Assembly: GCF_047511655.1 (NCBI RefSeq)
Contig: NC_133405.1
Location: 91,485,046-91,549,045 of the forward strand
Origin: Castor canadensis
Lineage: Eukaryota; Chordata; Mammalia; Rodentia; Castoridae
Direction: 5' to 3'
DNA length: 64,000 bases
Shown: one piece after another, positions 22,891-33,494 of the stretch
How the letters are laid out: each line of letters starts with the position of its first letter
Position numbering within the stretch: the first letter of the stretch is position 1
Made by a program: the position numbers and the translations under genes
The notes under the pieces: model-generated
Seen by the model: only the letters and a program-made list of their open reading frames with translations
Told to the model about the DNA's origin: nothing
Databases searched by the model: none

Positions 22891-24210
22891 TTGATGGTGA
22901 CCATTTCTTACTTAGGTCTGTTAAAAAACAAAGGTCCACCTACTATTTTCATTACCTCAATCCTCTCTCTTCTCACCATTGTCACCTGTTTTAATTTGCA
23001 CTCACCATCTTCTAATTACCCCTGGCTCTCCTTACCTTTAAATTCTCACCATCTCCTAAATATCATATGTAGATTCTGTTGGGAGCGCAAGACCACTGCT
23101 TTGAGAACATAAATATTCCTTGCAAGGCACGACTGGCTACCCAGCTCAAAGCCGAATAAACAACCTGAGTTTATTTCCCACCCACATGTTGGTAAACAAA
23201 TAGATCCCTGTGATTTAGTTTCAACCTAGCAATTTCTCACAGTCACAAGTATGATTTTCAAAGTAATCAACACCCAGCTGAACAGAGTAAAACCAAGACT
23301 TCCCTACAAAAACTGTTCACAAAATGTTTTCTTAAATGCCAACATGGCGCAGGTGAAGAGACACTGCCCCTTTGATGGGGAACTGTTGACGTTTTGCTCC
23401 TTAAAATATAGAAATCCTTCCTTTCTGGCCTTTCTCTCTACTGCTGGTACCAAGAGGTTCAGCCAAGCAAGGCCATTCATTTGTCCTTTTTGGACAAAAC
23501 TAAGGAAACATCCCTGACACACACGGGTCAATGCACAAATCAATAACTCCCAATAGGGGTGCGTCAAGTATTGGAAATCCCAATGGAAATCTGTGACTAA
23601 TCCTAACACCAAGTTTCTGATCCACAGAGGTCTACTGCCCAGGATGGATGCACTCCAGCAAAGAGGACAACCAGAGATGCCTTCCTCCTCTGAGCGTCAT
23701 ACACTGCAGCTGGCATAGTTGTCTGGGGAAAATGGTCTAAATATTTGCATGCTAATGCTGGGATCACAGAGTTTACTAAAAGCATGTCTATTCCTAAGTG
23801 ACATTCTGACCCCTCTCCCTTGTCACGGATCCCAGGAAGAGTTTCTCTGACGTTTCCGTTTGGGAAACATTGCCTTCGTTGAAAACACTTCGAAGGGAGA
23901 TGAGGCGGGGAGGGAGGCGATGGCCGTGAAACAGGTTATTTGTGAACCTGTTGAACACTGCTAGGAGCCCAATGACACCCCAGGTTCTTAATGATGCCCA
24001 TGGGAAGTTTCGGTCCCATCTGTCCACTTAAAAAACAGCAGTCCTCAGCTAGAGAAAGAGAATTACGCCACATGCAGACTGTCCAACCGCCATTCTGACA
24101 CCGAAGAGATGAGGCGTCTGAGAAAATCAACCGATCCCTCAGAAAGCGCCCTTCACGGATGGCCAAAGCAGGATTCTGGTCCCAGGATCCAAACGCACAG
24201 CTGGCCTGTT
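22891..24210. other. Unique region upstream of the CpG island
   Basis: No gene recognised. The 102-residue minus frame at 23304-23612 has no known domain. If FAM156A starts in the CpG island, this is intron. Confidence 0.35.
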
Positions 24211-24214
24211 GTAG

Positions 24215-24500
24215 GAGATTCTCTCCGAGTCTCTCTCACCCCTTCTCCTTCTCTCACCTGGCCTGTTCTAGGGAGACTCTCTCTGACTGTGTGTGTGTGT
24301 CGCTGACTCTCTTTCTCTCTCTGTCCCTCTGCCTGTCTCCCAATCCCTCTGTAGGTCTGAGTCTCTCGCTCCTTCTGCGCGTCTCTTCCACCCCCGTCGT
24401 CTCTCGGTCTCTGTCTCTCCCTCGTCTCTCACGCTCTCTCTGTCTTTCTTTGAGGCTCTCTCCCACTCGCTTTTCTCTGTCTCAGTCTCTGTCGGACTGT
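24215..24500. repeat. CT-rich low-complexity tract
   Basis: Interspersed 'ctctct', 'ctgtctct' and 'gtgtgtgt' motifs adjoining the CpG island. It inflates the open frames seen here on both strands. A consensus-like minus-strand splice donor ('ccag|gtgaga') lies at 24257/24258. Confidence 0.8.
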
Positions 24501-25130
24501 CTCACGCGCGTTCTTTCTCCGGAGCAGTTCCTGCCGTCTGGTCCCCAGCGCGCCGCCTCCTTTGCTCAGCCCTGGAAACGCAGCGCGACGCTTGGAACCG
24601 AAGGGTTAAGACCACCGAGAGGAGCCGACCTCCGCAGGCTAGAGAGGCCTCATCGGGAAAGGCGGGGCCTGCGGGCGCGGCCTGCGTCACAGGGAAGGGA
24701 CGCTTTAGAGAAGTTGGGCCTTGGTTCACTGCCGCCGCTGCGGTGCGAGCCGGAAGGGAGGCAGTGGCGGGTTTGTCCGCCCGAGCGGGCGGCGGAGGGC
24801 GTCTTGGCCTGCGCGGTCCAGCTCGGCTCCGCGGAGAGCCGGCGTCACGGCCGTCCTCCCAGCAGCGGACCGCGGCGGCCCGGCGCGACCTCTGCAGCGT
24901 GGGTCCGGACGCGGCGATGCACTTATTGAGGCCTTGGGAAGAGATTCCTGGCCGCGGAGGTGACGTCACGGGTGGGGCCCGTGGGAGTCCGCGAGGGGCG
25001 GTTGGTTCTGGGTTAGAGTGTGAACAGGATGACGGGTGCCTGCTCTTCTCCTTTCGTTTACTTACCCGTCGTTTTTTGCGTGGGCGGAAGAAGCCCACCG
25101 GCAAAGACAAAAGTCTTATTCCGGCGCCTC
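24500..25130. promoter_or_regulatory. CpG island, probable promoter
   Basis: The only long CpG-dense stretch in the window, dense in 'cgcg', 'gcggc' and 'ccgg' words. It contains an ETS-like 'ccggaag' at 24750-24756 and a palindromic CRE at 24961-24968. The island lies about 11 kb upstream of the FAM156A coding exon, and good minus-strand splice donors are available (for example at 24257/24258), so a FAM156A start here is the simplest reading. A plus-strand donor 'cacag|gtagaa' near 25184 would also allow a divergent transcript. No coding exon is claimed. Confidence 0.65.
24961..24968. promoter_or_regulatory. CRE (CREB/ATF site)
   Basis: Perfect 8-bp palindrome 'tgacgtca' inside the CpG island. 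Full CREs in CpG islands commonly lie close to start sites, so one may be near 24.9-25.0 kb. Confidence 0.5.
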
Positions 25131-25189
25131 ACAGGAGGAGAACCAGAGTGTCTCCGCGGAGTTCCTTTGCCTTTCAATTTCACAGGTAG

Positions 25190-25730
25190 AAATAGGCCGC
25201 GGATGAGTATATTTCCTGAGGCGAGGGTGGGGGATGTTTATGTAGTCAGAGGAACGCGCAGTCGGCTGAACAGGGAATGTTTTTCCCCGTGCCCGGGTAG
25301 TTTAGGAGAACATACGTCCCATCTAAGTGGATCGTCCGTGAGACGCACAGAGATCAAGGAGCAGGAGGGCTTGCCATTCGCGAGTGTCATGGGAGCACAC
25401 TCCCATGTCTATGCACAGAGAGTGCGCAGACAGCAAACTTTAATCTGAGTCCTATGGTGAAGAGTGATTGGTTGTGGTCCGCCATTTCCCGGGCACACAG
25501 AAGCCTGCAGGATTTCTTTAGTCGGACTTATTTCGGGGCGCTGGACGCAGGTGAAGTGAAACATTCTCAGCAAGGTGAAAAGAAGCAGGGCATCTTTCAT
25601 ACCTGTCTAAGCAGATAAATGGATATGGAGAGAGATTTCACTTTTTCGCTGGAAGTAACCTGTGAATAGCCCTTTATACTTTGAAAAAGGAAGAATATGC
25701 GTGGTCTAAATGGAGGGGGGAAAACCAAAT
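25190..25730. other. CpG-island flank, nothing recognised
   Basis: Unique sequence, still moderately CpG-containing at the left. No gene or clear repeat is seen. Confidence 0.4.
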
Positions 25731-25778
25731 AATTATCCCCGAATATCATCATATCCTCATTTTATAAATGAGGTGACT

Positions 25779-25861
25779 TTTTTTGTGCCGGTGGCGTCGA
25801 TGGAACCCGGGGCCTCACACAAGCCAGGTGGGCGCTCTACCACTGAGCTGCATCCCCAGCC
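25779..25861 (-). mobile_element. ID SINE
   Basis: Antisense ID ('gatggaacccggggcctc' to 'actgagctgcatccccag'), nested in the MIR. Confidence 0.85.
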
Positions 25862-25879
25862 CCCAAGTAAGTGAACTGA

Positions 25880-25972
25880 GGGCTGGAGATGTAGCTCAGT
25901 GGTGGAGGACTTGACTAATAGTTGTGAGATCCTGGGTTTGATCTCCAGCACCACCAAAAAAAAAAAAAAAGT
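25880..25972 (+). mobile_element. ID SINE
   Basis: Sense ID ('gggctggagatgtagctcag') with B box 'gggtttgatctccagc' and an A tail. It forms an inverted pair with its neighbour. Confidence 0.9.
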
Positions 25973-26387
25973 GTATGTGGTAACTGAACCACAGAGAGGT
26001 TAAGTAACCTGTCCAATGTTAGTAAAGAATTAAGTGGTGGATCCTTGATTCGTATCCATCCTAGGCAACTGTACACTTCGATCCAGATCCACACATCCTG
26101 CTCTGTCCTCTCCTAAACTACAGAACTCCGGTGCCAACTGACAACCTTCCGGTCACATTGTACTCACCCACCACCAGGACAGTGAACATGACTTTACAGA
26201 GGAGAGAGTGATAGAGAACAGGCCCAAAGGCCCTGACCTACACCCTGGAGGGAAAAAGGGGCTACCAAAAGAGTTTTAGAAGGTTTGAAGAGGGGACTGT
26301 GCGTTTCTCTGAGAGACAGAGTGATGGGCTCTAGTATACCACACAGGTGATGATCAACACTGACTGTTTCCAATGTGTTTACTACTT

Positions 26388-26477
26388 TTTTCTTTTGCTG
26401 GCACTGGGGTTTGAACTCAGGGCCTAATGTCCATTGTGACTTGAGCCACACCCCTAGCTAGCGTGTTTGTTTGTTTG
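26388..26477 (-). mobile_element. Composite SINE, left half
   Basis: Antisense ID-like half ('cactggggtttgaactcag') of a composite SINE, ending in a 'tttg' repeat. The B1-like half lies beyond the provirus at 31883-32005. Confidence 0.7.
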
Positions 26478-26833
26478 TGTTACATGAATCTGGAACAGAG
26501 ACACAAGACACCAAGGCTTTTCAGGAAGCAATATTTATTAGAGTGCTGGCAGCAGCTCATCGGATTCATATCCAAAGTGAGCCCTGAGAACAGAGGGGTG
26601 TCACCTTATATACCCTTGCAAGCAGGTTACAGAAACAAAAAGCAAGGTTTCACCCATATATGGTTGCATGTAACTCTGTTGGCTACTTTATCCCCAGTGC
26701 TACACGATCTTTTCACACTTAGATTTTTAAAGTTTTATCTCCCTGCTATGTCATCCCCCCCCCCCCATTCCCACATTATCAGAAGACTTGCTTGTTTCTT
26801 CTTCCTTTTTTTTTGGCCCTCCTCCCTGCTACA
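26478..26833 (-). mobile_element. 3' LTR of the provirus fossil
   Basis: About 356 bp, beginning 'tgtagcagggaggag' and ending in 'taaca' on the minus strand, with an AATAAA poly(A) signal near 26533. It pairs with 31532-31882. Confidence 0.85.
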
Positions 26834-28417
26834 TTATTCCCCCCCTTTGACACTCGGACCCACCTAGGGTCAAGGAGAATCATCTTGATTTAGGGGTTTG
26901 TATTTTTATAGCATCATTACATGGAAGGCTGTTTTTCTTTCTATGGTGGCCTTTATAATGATCCTGATGAACCACAATACCAAGGAAACCAAGCAGGGTG
27001 ACATCAAACATGCCCCCAGTGTTGCGGGAAATAGCAAGGGAAACAAAGTCACCGAGACCACTTTGCAGGAAGCAGGAATTTTTATAACGCTAGCAGACTC
27101 GGGGGAAATAATTTCTCAAAGCCCTGAGACCCGATCAGAGTCAGGAAATGAGTTGTATACCCCCAGGTGGTTTATGTAACCAGGGGGGTTTTGCAGTAGA
27201 TGGTTCACAGGTGGCCAGAAAGACAAGCCAGTTACAGAGGAACAAGCTGGCACAGAGTTTCCCCTCTATCCCCAGTACAGACTGTGGTCACAGTTACAGG
27301 AAACCTTGAAGGGCCTAGCTGGAGGTCTGTGACACTTTTGAGCTTGCAGAAAGCTGCTTGTGGCCCCAGAGTAGGAAATCCAAGGCAAATTCTAGACACA
27401 CAGTAAATCCCAGAAAAATAGCCACGTTGGCTCCAACACCAGGACAAGACCTGTTGTCCCGCTTTCCATAACAAATATAGCCTGTGTTGTTTTCTTTACT
27501 CTGGGACCTTTAGTATCGCTTACCAGCAACCTCACAAACCTGGGGAGTATGTGAGCCGTTGTGACACCCAATCTGTTGGTGGGTGCATGATACAAAGTAT
27601 GGCTGTTCGGAGGTCCCAACAACGGCTCTCTTACGACCTTCAGTACGTGGGGAAACCTTGCAAGGGCCAACCCAAAAGGTGAGAGTCCAAGTGTGTAGAG
27701 GAGAGCAGGGGCGTGTCCCATGTTTGAGCTTCCTACGTGCGTAGACTAGTCAGGTTCCAGAGTGATGAGAGCAGGGCTGTTGTCCCGTTGTTTGTGGTCC
27801 CCTGTTGTCTCCTGGGAACTGGAGACCTGCCAAGGAAGGTGCAGGTGTTCCAGAGGGTGGTCTTGCATGGTGAGGCTGGGTCAGGGATGCACTCCCACTT
27901 GGGAGATGCTGGCTTTACTCGGCTGCGGTGGATCTAAGGAGCAATTTTTGCTACTTTAACTGTAGTGGGGATAGATAAAATAACAACAAAAGGGCCCCAT
28001 CCAATGGGGTTTTAATGGTTGGACATTTTATTTTTTTACACAGACAGTATCTTTTTTTTTTTCTGAGTACAATTACTATGGCAACAATATATTATCAGTG
28101 TATATGTCCCAGAAAATGCGTTGTTTAAAAAAACGTTAAAAACACCATCTTTAAGTATCAAAGGACATGTCTAGGGCCAGTAAGAATAGTCATTTTTCTC
28201 TCTAAGTAGAAGACCCTTTCTAAAAAATGAGTTTGTGTCTGGAAGGGCTTTAATGCCAGATAGCTACACACGTATAAGAACCATATCCTCATTCCTCTCG
28301 GCTGTGGTTATTTTGAGAGGTCTGGCACGAGCGACTCCATTTGAACTTTGATCGCATTCCCCCCCCACCCCCCGGTCTCCAAACTGTTTGTCTCTGAGCA
28401 GTCTCCCCTGAAGATCT

Positions 28418-28502
28418 TTCTCCCACCTAAATACTAACCAGGTCCGACCCTGCTTCGCTTCCGAGACCAGATGAGATTGGGTGTGTTCGGGGTGGTATGG
28501 CC
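28418..28502 (-). pseudogene. 5S rRNA-derived fragment inside the provirus
   Basis: The minus strand reads 'ggccataccacc' followed by 'tctggtctcggaagcgaagc', 'agggtcggacctggttagta' and 'ggtgggaga'. This is the 5S rRNA from about nucleotide 8 to nucleotide 92 with only scattered differences. The 3' quarter of 5S is missing, so it is not a working gene. An inverted repeat ('gaccaatc' and 'gattggtc' at 28506-28527) lies directly beside its 5' end. It could be a 5S pseudogene retrocopy, part of a 5S-headed SINE, or a piece captured during reverse transcription. Confidence 0.85.
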
Positions 28503-31500
28503 AAAGACCAATCTTTCTAGATTGGTCATTTTTTCCCTCATCGTGAGGATTTGCTCTTACCTGGATTTTTATTTGGTTGGTTGGTTTTGGTCCCACGTCT
28601 GGGGGGTGGGGGAAGTAACAGGCAGATCAGGTGGGAGTTAGTGCCAACTAGACACTTTTGGCCAAATTTAAGTAATAGAGGCTTAAAAGGAGTGACTCTT
28701 AGGCAATGGGCTTCTAGACAAGGACAGTACAGAACAAAATCCAACAAAAGCAGATGTCTAGAAAGCTACTGGTTGACACATAAGTACTTATTACAGTCAT
28801 TTTTTATGGACTTGATTGTAAATGCCCCAGAAGGATCAGAACTGTAATGACAAAAACTTTAAAGAGCCATGGTTAAAATTCTGATGGACAGTTTAGCAAC
28901 TAACAGAACAGTATATCAGCGCCATCAACTTTTTGTTACTGTGTTTATCTAAATTTTGTATTTTAGAAGGCTTGATATACTTGAAAAACATAAATATATT
29001 TAGTATACAGGAACCAGCAACAGCATCACAGCGCTATAGAGATTATATATACATACTACTTCAATTGTTGCTCTTGAAGTAAAACGTTAGATTTTCTCAT
29101 CAGTTGGAGGGGGGTGGGGAGAACAGTGTCAGTGACCCCACATAGCCCAGTCACAGATACACATAGGGTACCGACTATATTAGACTCACCCAAGACAACA
29201 GTTGTTTAGCCATGAGGTCATCTAGAAAATTTTACATAAACCAACTCTTAAATGAACTTTTATTTAGTTATGACTCAGTTAGTTACCTTAGTAGTCAAAA
29301 CCCTGAAAGAAATCACCAGAGAACGCAGGTAAATATTCATGGGGACTAAGTGTGGAGTTAGGAAACCTAATGGCCGAGAATCGTGGCTCAGATGTTGATA
29401 AGGAATCACATCCCACATTGTTGACATTAACAGATGGCTCATGACATACAGCAGGATCCCACCAACCTGTAGTCAATGGAGCCCCCTAACATAACAGTCC
29501 CAATCTGACCATCCCAGGCCAAAAATTTCCTCTGCCTGACATGTGGAAGGAATAGTACTAACATCTCCACTCTGCTGACTCCAATAAACACTGGAGGTCT
29601 TAACCTCCAGTGTAGTGCTTCTTTTTGAGTTTTTTTCCTTTATCTTATCTGGAGGGTGCACTTTGGGTTTGTTTTTTGTTTTACTTTGCTTTGCATAAGT
29701 AAATCTGTGTCAACTCAGCTCATATCAGTGCAGCAGCACTCCCTGTGCTCAGCTGCCTCTTGCCTCTCTGTGTTTTGATAAACTCTTGTTGTCTTGATAA
29801 ATTTGTGGATTAACCTGTAGCACCAAAAATTCCTGACAGTTATCTTGACAAAACAACAACCATTTTAAGACAGTTTTTTTTGTAAATGTAATCAAGAACA
29901 ATGTAATGTTTTTAAGTTAGCCTTGTTGTTATGAGCCTAGAGAATTAAGTTTTAGTTTAACATCAGTACATTAAATTTTGACCTTACAAAACCTTTAATG
30001 TAACTGGATTTTAGTCAGCTCAATCACTTACATAAGCATTTATAAGCGCCATCTTTTTATGACAACTTACTCTGTACCTTTATGACAACTTATTCTGTAT
30101 CCCCTAGGGGAGCTTGTCCTTATCTTTTTTTAAAAACTTTATTTAAAATTATTTTTTAACCTTTTTTTTAAAAGCCATATCCTTAATGCAGTGTATATGT
30201 TATATACATGTTGTTGAAAATAACTTACAAAATCTTTTAACTCAGAACCTTTGTTTGCATGAAAAAAACAATTTATAGAAAGCCCATATGTTAATAGGCC
30301 CATGTGTTATAAGAGAGAATTGAATCCAAGATTTTATTTACAACAGAATGAAACAGGCTAAGGTCATTTTTTTAACTACCCAAATTTGAAGATTTCCTGC
30401 TGCAGGCTGTGGGCCCCCTTTTCGTTCGTTCTTTTTTTAAAAAAACTTTCTCCTCTGGTCTGAGCCAGAGTGTTAACCCCTGAATGCCTGCATCCTAGTG
30501 AGACCAGATTGACATAATTCTGAAAACTGGTTTTCTTAAAAGTAGCAGTAGAACAGAGTAACAGTGTTTTTACATTGACTCTATTATAAGAATCATCCTC
30601 AAGATGTTTACGTATTCATATATAAAAAGCTTAAGCAGTTTATAACAGATCTTTAAAACAAACACCCTGTTTTTTGTTACCTCGAATATCACATTAACCT
30701 TATAACAGCAGTTTAAGAACCATTTTGAAGATGCTTACACACACACATATACTCACACAAGTTTTATAAATTAAGCATGCCAGAAAAAACATGTCAACTT
30801 AAGCATGCATAAGATGAGCTGGAATTCCAGGAGCAAATTAAATTTTGCCCAACTTTAAACAAATTGACACACACACACACACAAAATTAGAGTGCACTCT
30901 CAAAAAACTCCTTTTAAATTATACCCAGAGGAGTATCTGGTGGAATGGTGGATGATGCATCTGTTCTCTTATGAATCTCCCTCTTTGGGACCGAATTTTT
31001 CTTCCCATCCCTTAATGTCGGATGTGGCTATTTCTTGGGAAAAGCTCAACCCCGCCCCCCAAATACTGGAGGATTTTTGCATTTTATCCAAAGTGCTTTC
31101 TTTTTCACTTGTGTTGTTCCCCATCCTGGTCTATCTTGCTGATAAGAAAACCCGTTAGGTGCTCAACCTCCCCAATTCCCAGAGGTGTCTCACACACTTT
31201 TGCCCTGCTTCCTAAACCTGAGAGACATGGTTTCACCCCAGACAGGGTTACCAAGGTGTCTGTTGGGAGGTGATCAGGCTCCCTTTCTGCCTCCTAAAGG
31301 CAGGTCTGTTGTTCGAACCTCGGTGCTTACCAATCTGATGGGTGGGCCTCCCAATTGGTTTCCGAGCCTTTTTCCGGGTTCCTTTGTGCACCGGGAGAGG
31401 CAGGTCCCTCCACTGGATCAACAGGTCCACTGGCGCCTGGTGGGACGCTCTCCCAACGAGCCATGGATGCCAAGTCCCGGCGACAAGGAGGCCAAAACAT

Positions 31501-31531
31501 CATCTCTGAACCCCGGACAAGCCCCCAGAAA

Positions 31532-31882
31532 TGTTCTGGGAATCTCAGACAGAGACGGGGGACACCGAGGCTTTTTCAGGAAGCAGTATTTATTAGCGTG
31601 CCAGCAGCGGCTCAGCAGATTCACATCCAAAGGCTGAGCCCTGAGAACAAAGGGGTCTCATCTTACATACCCTTGCAAGCAGGTTACAGAAACAAACAGC
31701 AAGGTTTAACCCATATATGGTTGCATGTAACTCTATTTGCTACTTTACCCCCAGTGCTATGTGACCTTCTTCACGTTTAGATTTTTTAAGTTTTATCTCC
31801 TTGCTATGTCCTCCCCTCCCCCTGCTACATTATCAGAACACAGACTTGCTTATTTCTTTTTTTGGCTCTCCTCCCTGCTACA
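31532..31882 (-). mobile_element. 5' LTR of the provirus fossil
   Basis: About 351 bp, with the same 'tgtagcagggaggag' start as its partner and ending 'cccagaaca', four bases before the primer binding site. AATAAA lies near 31589. Confidence 0.85.
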
Positions 31883-32005
31883 TTTGTTTGTTTGTTTGTT
31901 TCGAGGCAGTTTCTTGCTATATCCCCCTGGCCTCTCCTTGAACTCACTGTGTAGCCCAAGGTTGGACTTAAACGTGTGATCCTCCTGCTTCAACCTTGCA
32001 CTTAC
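31883..32005 (-). mobile_element. Composite SINE, right half (B1-like)
   Basis: B1-like antisense segment ('gaggcagtttcttgctat' to 'gtgtgatcctcctgcttc') that continues the SINE cut by the provirus. Confidence 0.65.
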
Positions 32006-32199
32006 TTTACTTATTTATTCATTTTCACTTTGGCAACACCATAGTATGTAGTAAAAATACCCAAAGCAGATATGTAAACCAAGCAGATATATGGGTGACT
32101 AGAGACATTTCTGTTTTACCTTTACTACCACACTGTGATATATAAAAAGAGAACATTCTCTGAGACTAAACGAATGGAACTAGTTAGTCGTGTTTCCTG

Positions 32200-32310
32200 A
32201 TTATTATCTATCATTGTCATATAATGGATGGGCATCTTAGGCACAGATAGGTTGACTCCCCAAAGTCACTCAAGTAATCAGTGGTTGAGTCCCACAGCAG
32301 CCAGTGCTCA
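32200..32310 (+). mobile_element. MIR fragment
   Basis: MIR-like 'gattattatctatcattgtc', 'aggcacagataggttgac' and 'tcactcaagtaatcagtgg'. Diverged. Confidence 0.6.
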
Positions 32311-32739
32311 GCAGTTATTTCTCAAATTGAAGCCAACAGCCCATACACCTGCCCCTCCTCCAGTTCTGCCTGACTCATTGAAAGGCACCGCTGCTTAGGC
32401 TAGGGATGTTTAAGGCCATTCTTGATTGCTGCCTCCCTGCACCAGCCCCACAATCCCCAAGCCCAGCCAGTTCCACCCACCAGGACTTTCTAAGGAAGAT
32501 CTTTCCACTTCTCCCCATCAACACAGTTAGTACCAGCACCAAGTCATAGCTGCTGCTCCTGTCAGCAGTCATGGTCTAAACTCTGTCAGCCTCCCTTAGA
32601 ATAATGTCCAGCCTGTTAGACCAGACACTTCTGGCCCTGCCCAATTCCAAATGCCTCCTCTGTAGGAGTCCCCTCTTTCTGCTGTACCCCAGGCTCTAAT
32701 CCTGTTTGGCTATCAGGTGGCTCTCTCTTGCTCCTCCTC

Positions 32740-32740
<1 letters not shown>
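32311..32740. other. Unique, nothing recognised
   Basis: No gene or repeat identified. Confidence 0.4.

Positions 32741-32743
<3 letters not shown>

Positions 32744-32779
<36 letters not shown>
32744..32779. repeat. (CT)n microsatellite
   Basis: A run of about 18 CT dinucleotides. It generates spurious frames on both strands. Confidence 0.95.
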
Positions 32780-32780
<1 letters not shown>

Positions 32781-32962
32781 CCCTTCCTCACAATCCCCCT
32801 TTGTCTTTCTCTCTCCCTTCCCCCCAACTTTATTTCCCAGGTCTCAAGGTAAATACAGCAGTTTCCATTTTTGTAGGGCTTGGCTGGATGAAAAGGCATG
32901 GTTAAAGGTTTTGGCATTTTCACTCAATAGCTCCTGCTGAAGATTCTTTACAAATTCTCCAG

Positions 32963-33050
32963 GGCTGGGGTGTGTGGCTCAAGTAGTACAGCTCCTGCCT
33001 CACAAGGGCAAGGTCCTGAGTTCAAATGCCAGTACTGCCCCCTGCACACC
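32963..33050 (+). mobile_element. ID-like SINE
   Basis: 'gggctggggtgtgtggctca' with B box 'gagttcaaatgccag'. Confidence 0.85.
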
Positions 33051-33398
33051 AAAATCCCCAAGTGAACCTACAAATTGGAATAAAACCTGAGAACAGGATT
33101 TTCTGGAAAAGATTTATTTGCAAATAGACTCCACAGAGTTAACTATGGGAGGTGACAGGCTAATTTGCTTGACTGAAGTAGTCCTTTCACTGTGCATATA
33201 TTGCAAAGCAACATATTGTATACCTAAAATGTATATACCGAAAGTAAATATAAAAAAAGATACATATGTAAAAACAATGAAGGCTTATGTATAAAAGATT
33301 TTAAGAAATAGGATACACACATAGCATAGATTTCTCCTGAATTCACCTGTCTTGACACATTGTTGCATTTGAATTTGGAGTTTGGGATTTTGTCCATG
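33051..33398. other. AT-rich unique stretch
   Basis: No gene or repeat recognised. Confidence 0.4.
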
Positions 33399-33399
33399 A

Positions 33400-33400
33400 C

Positions 33401-33431
<31 letters not shown>

Positions 33432-33494
33432 TGTGGTCCTGGGATTTGAACTCAGGGCCTTGCCCTTGTTAGGCAGGAGCATCCTGCCATCCAT
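33400..33494 (-). mobile_element. ID-like SINE, truncated
   Basis: Antisense unit with 'gggatttgaactcagggcc' and 'gttaggcaggagc', missing the A-box end. A 'tttg' repeat tail precedes it. Confidence 0.8.

Larger units (their letters stand above)
25735..26100 (+). mobile_element. MIR split by two ID SINEs
   Basis: The left part 'tcctcattttataaatgagg' and right part 'cacagagaggttaagtaacc' are adjacent blocks of one MIR. Between them lie two ID elements in opposite orientation. Confidence 0.65.
26478..31882 (-). mobile_element. ERV1-class provirus fossil with both LTRs
   Basis: A provirus of about 5.4 kb in minus orientation: LTR, primer binding site, about 4.7 kb of internal sequence, polypurine tract, LTR. 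The primer binding site at 31510-31527 ('tggggg' then 'cttgtccggggt' on the minus strand) fits tRNA-Pro with about two differences, as in gammaretrovirus-like elements. The polypurine tract is at 26834-26848 ('aaagggggggaataa'). I recognise no gag, pro or pol, and the internal region looks heavily decayed or non-autonomous; it is broken. By eye roughly a tenth of LTR positions differ, which suggests an insertion tens of millions of years old. It landed in the 'tttg' run of a SINE. A 5S rRNA-like piece lies inside. Confidence 0.85.

Noticed and set aside
24293-25189. 298-residue plus-strand frame (and 202-residue minus frame) over the CpG island
   Set aside because: GC-rich and CT-rich DNA lacks stop codons by composition; the peptide is low-complexity Ser/Leu/Arg/Gly with no domain, and frames are open on both strands.
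27392-27721. 109-residue minus frame inside the provirus as a viral gene
   Set aside because: I could not match it to gag, pol or env with confidence, so it is left as part of the decayed internal region.
30869-30884. Short (CA)n run
   Set aside because: Too short to be informative; part of the provirus internal region.
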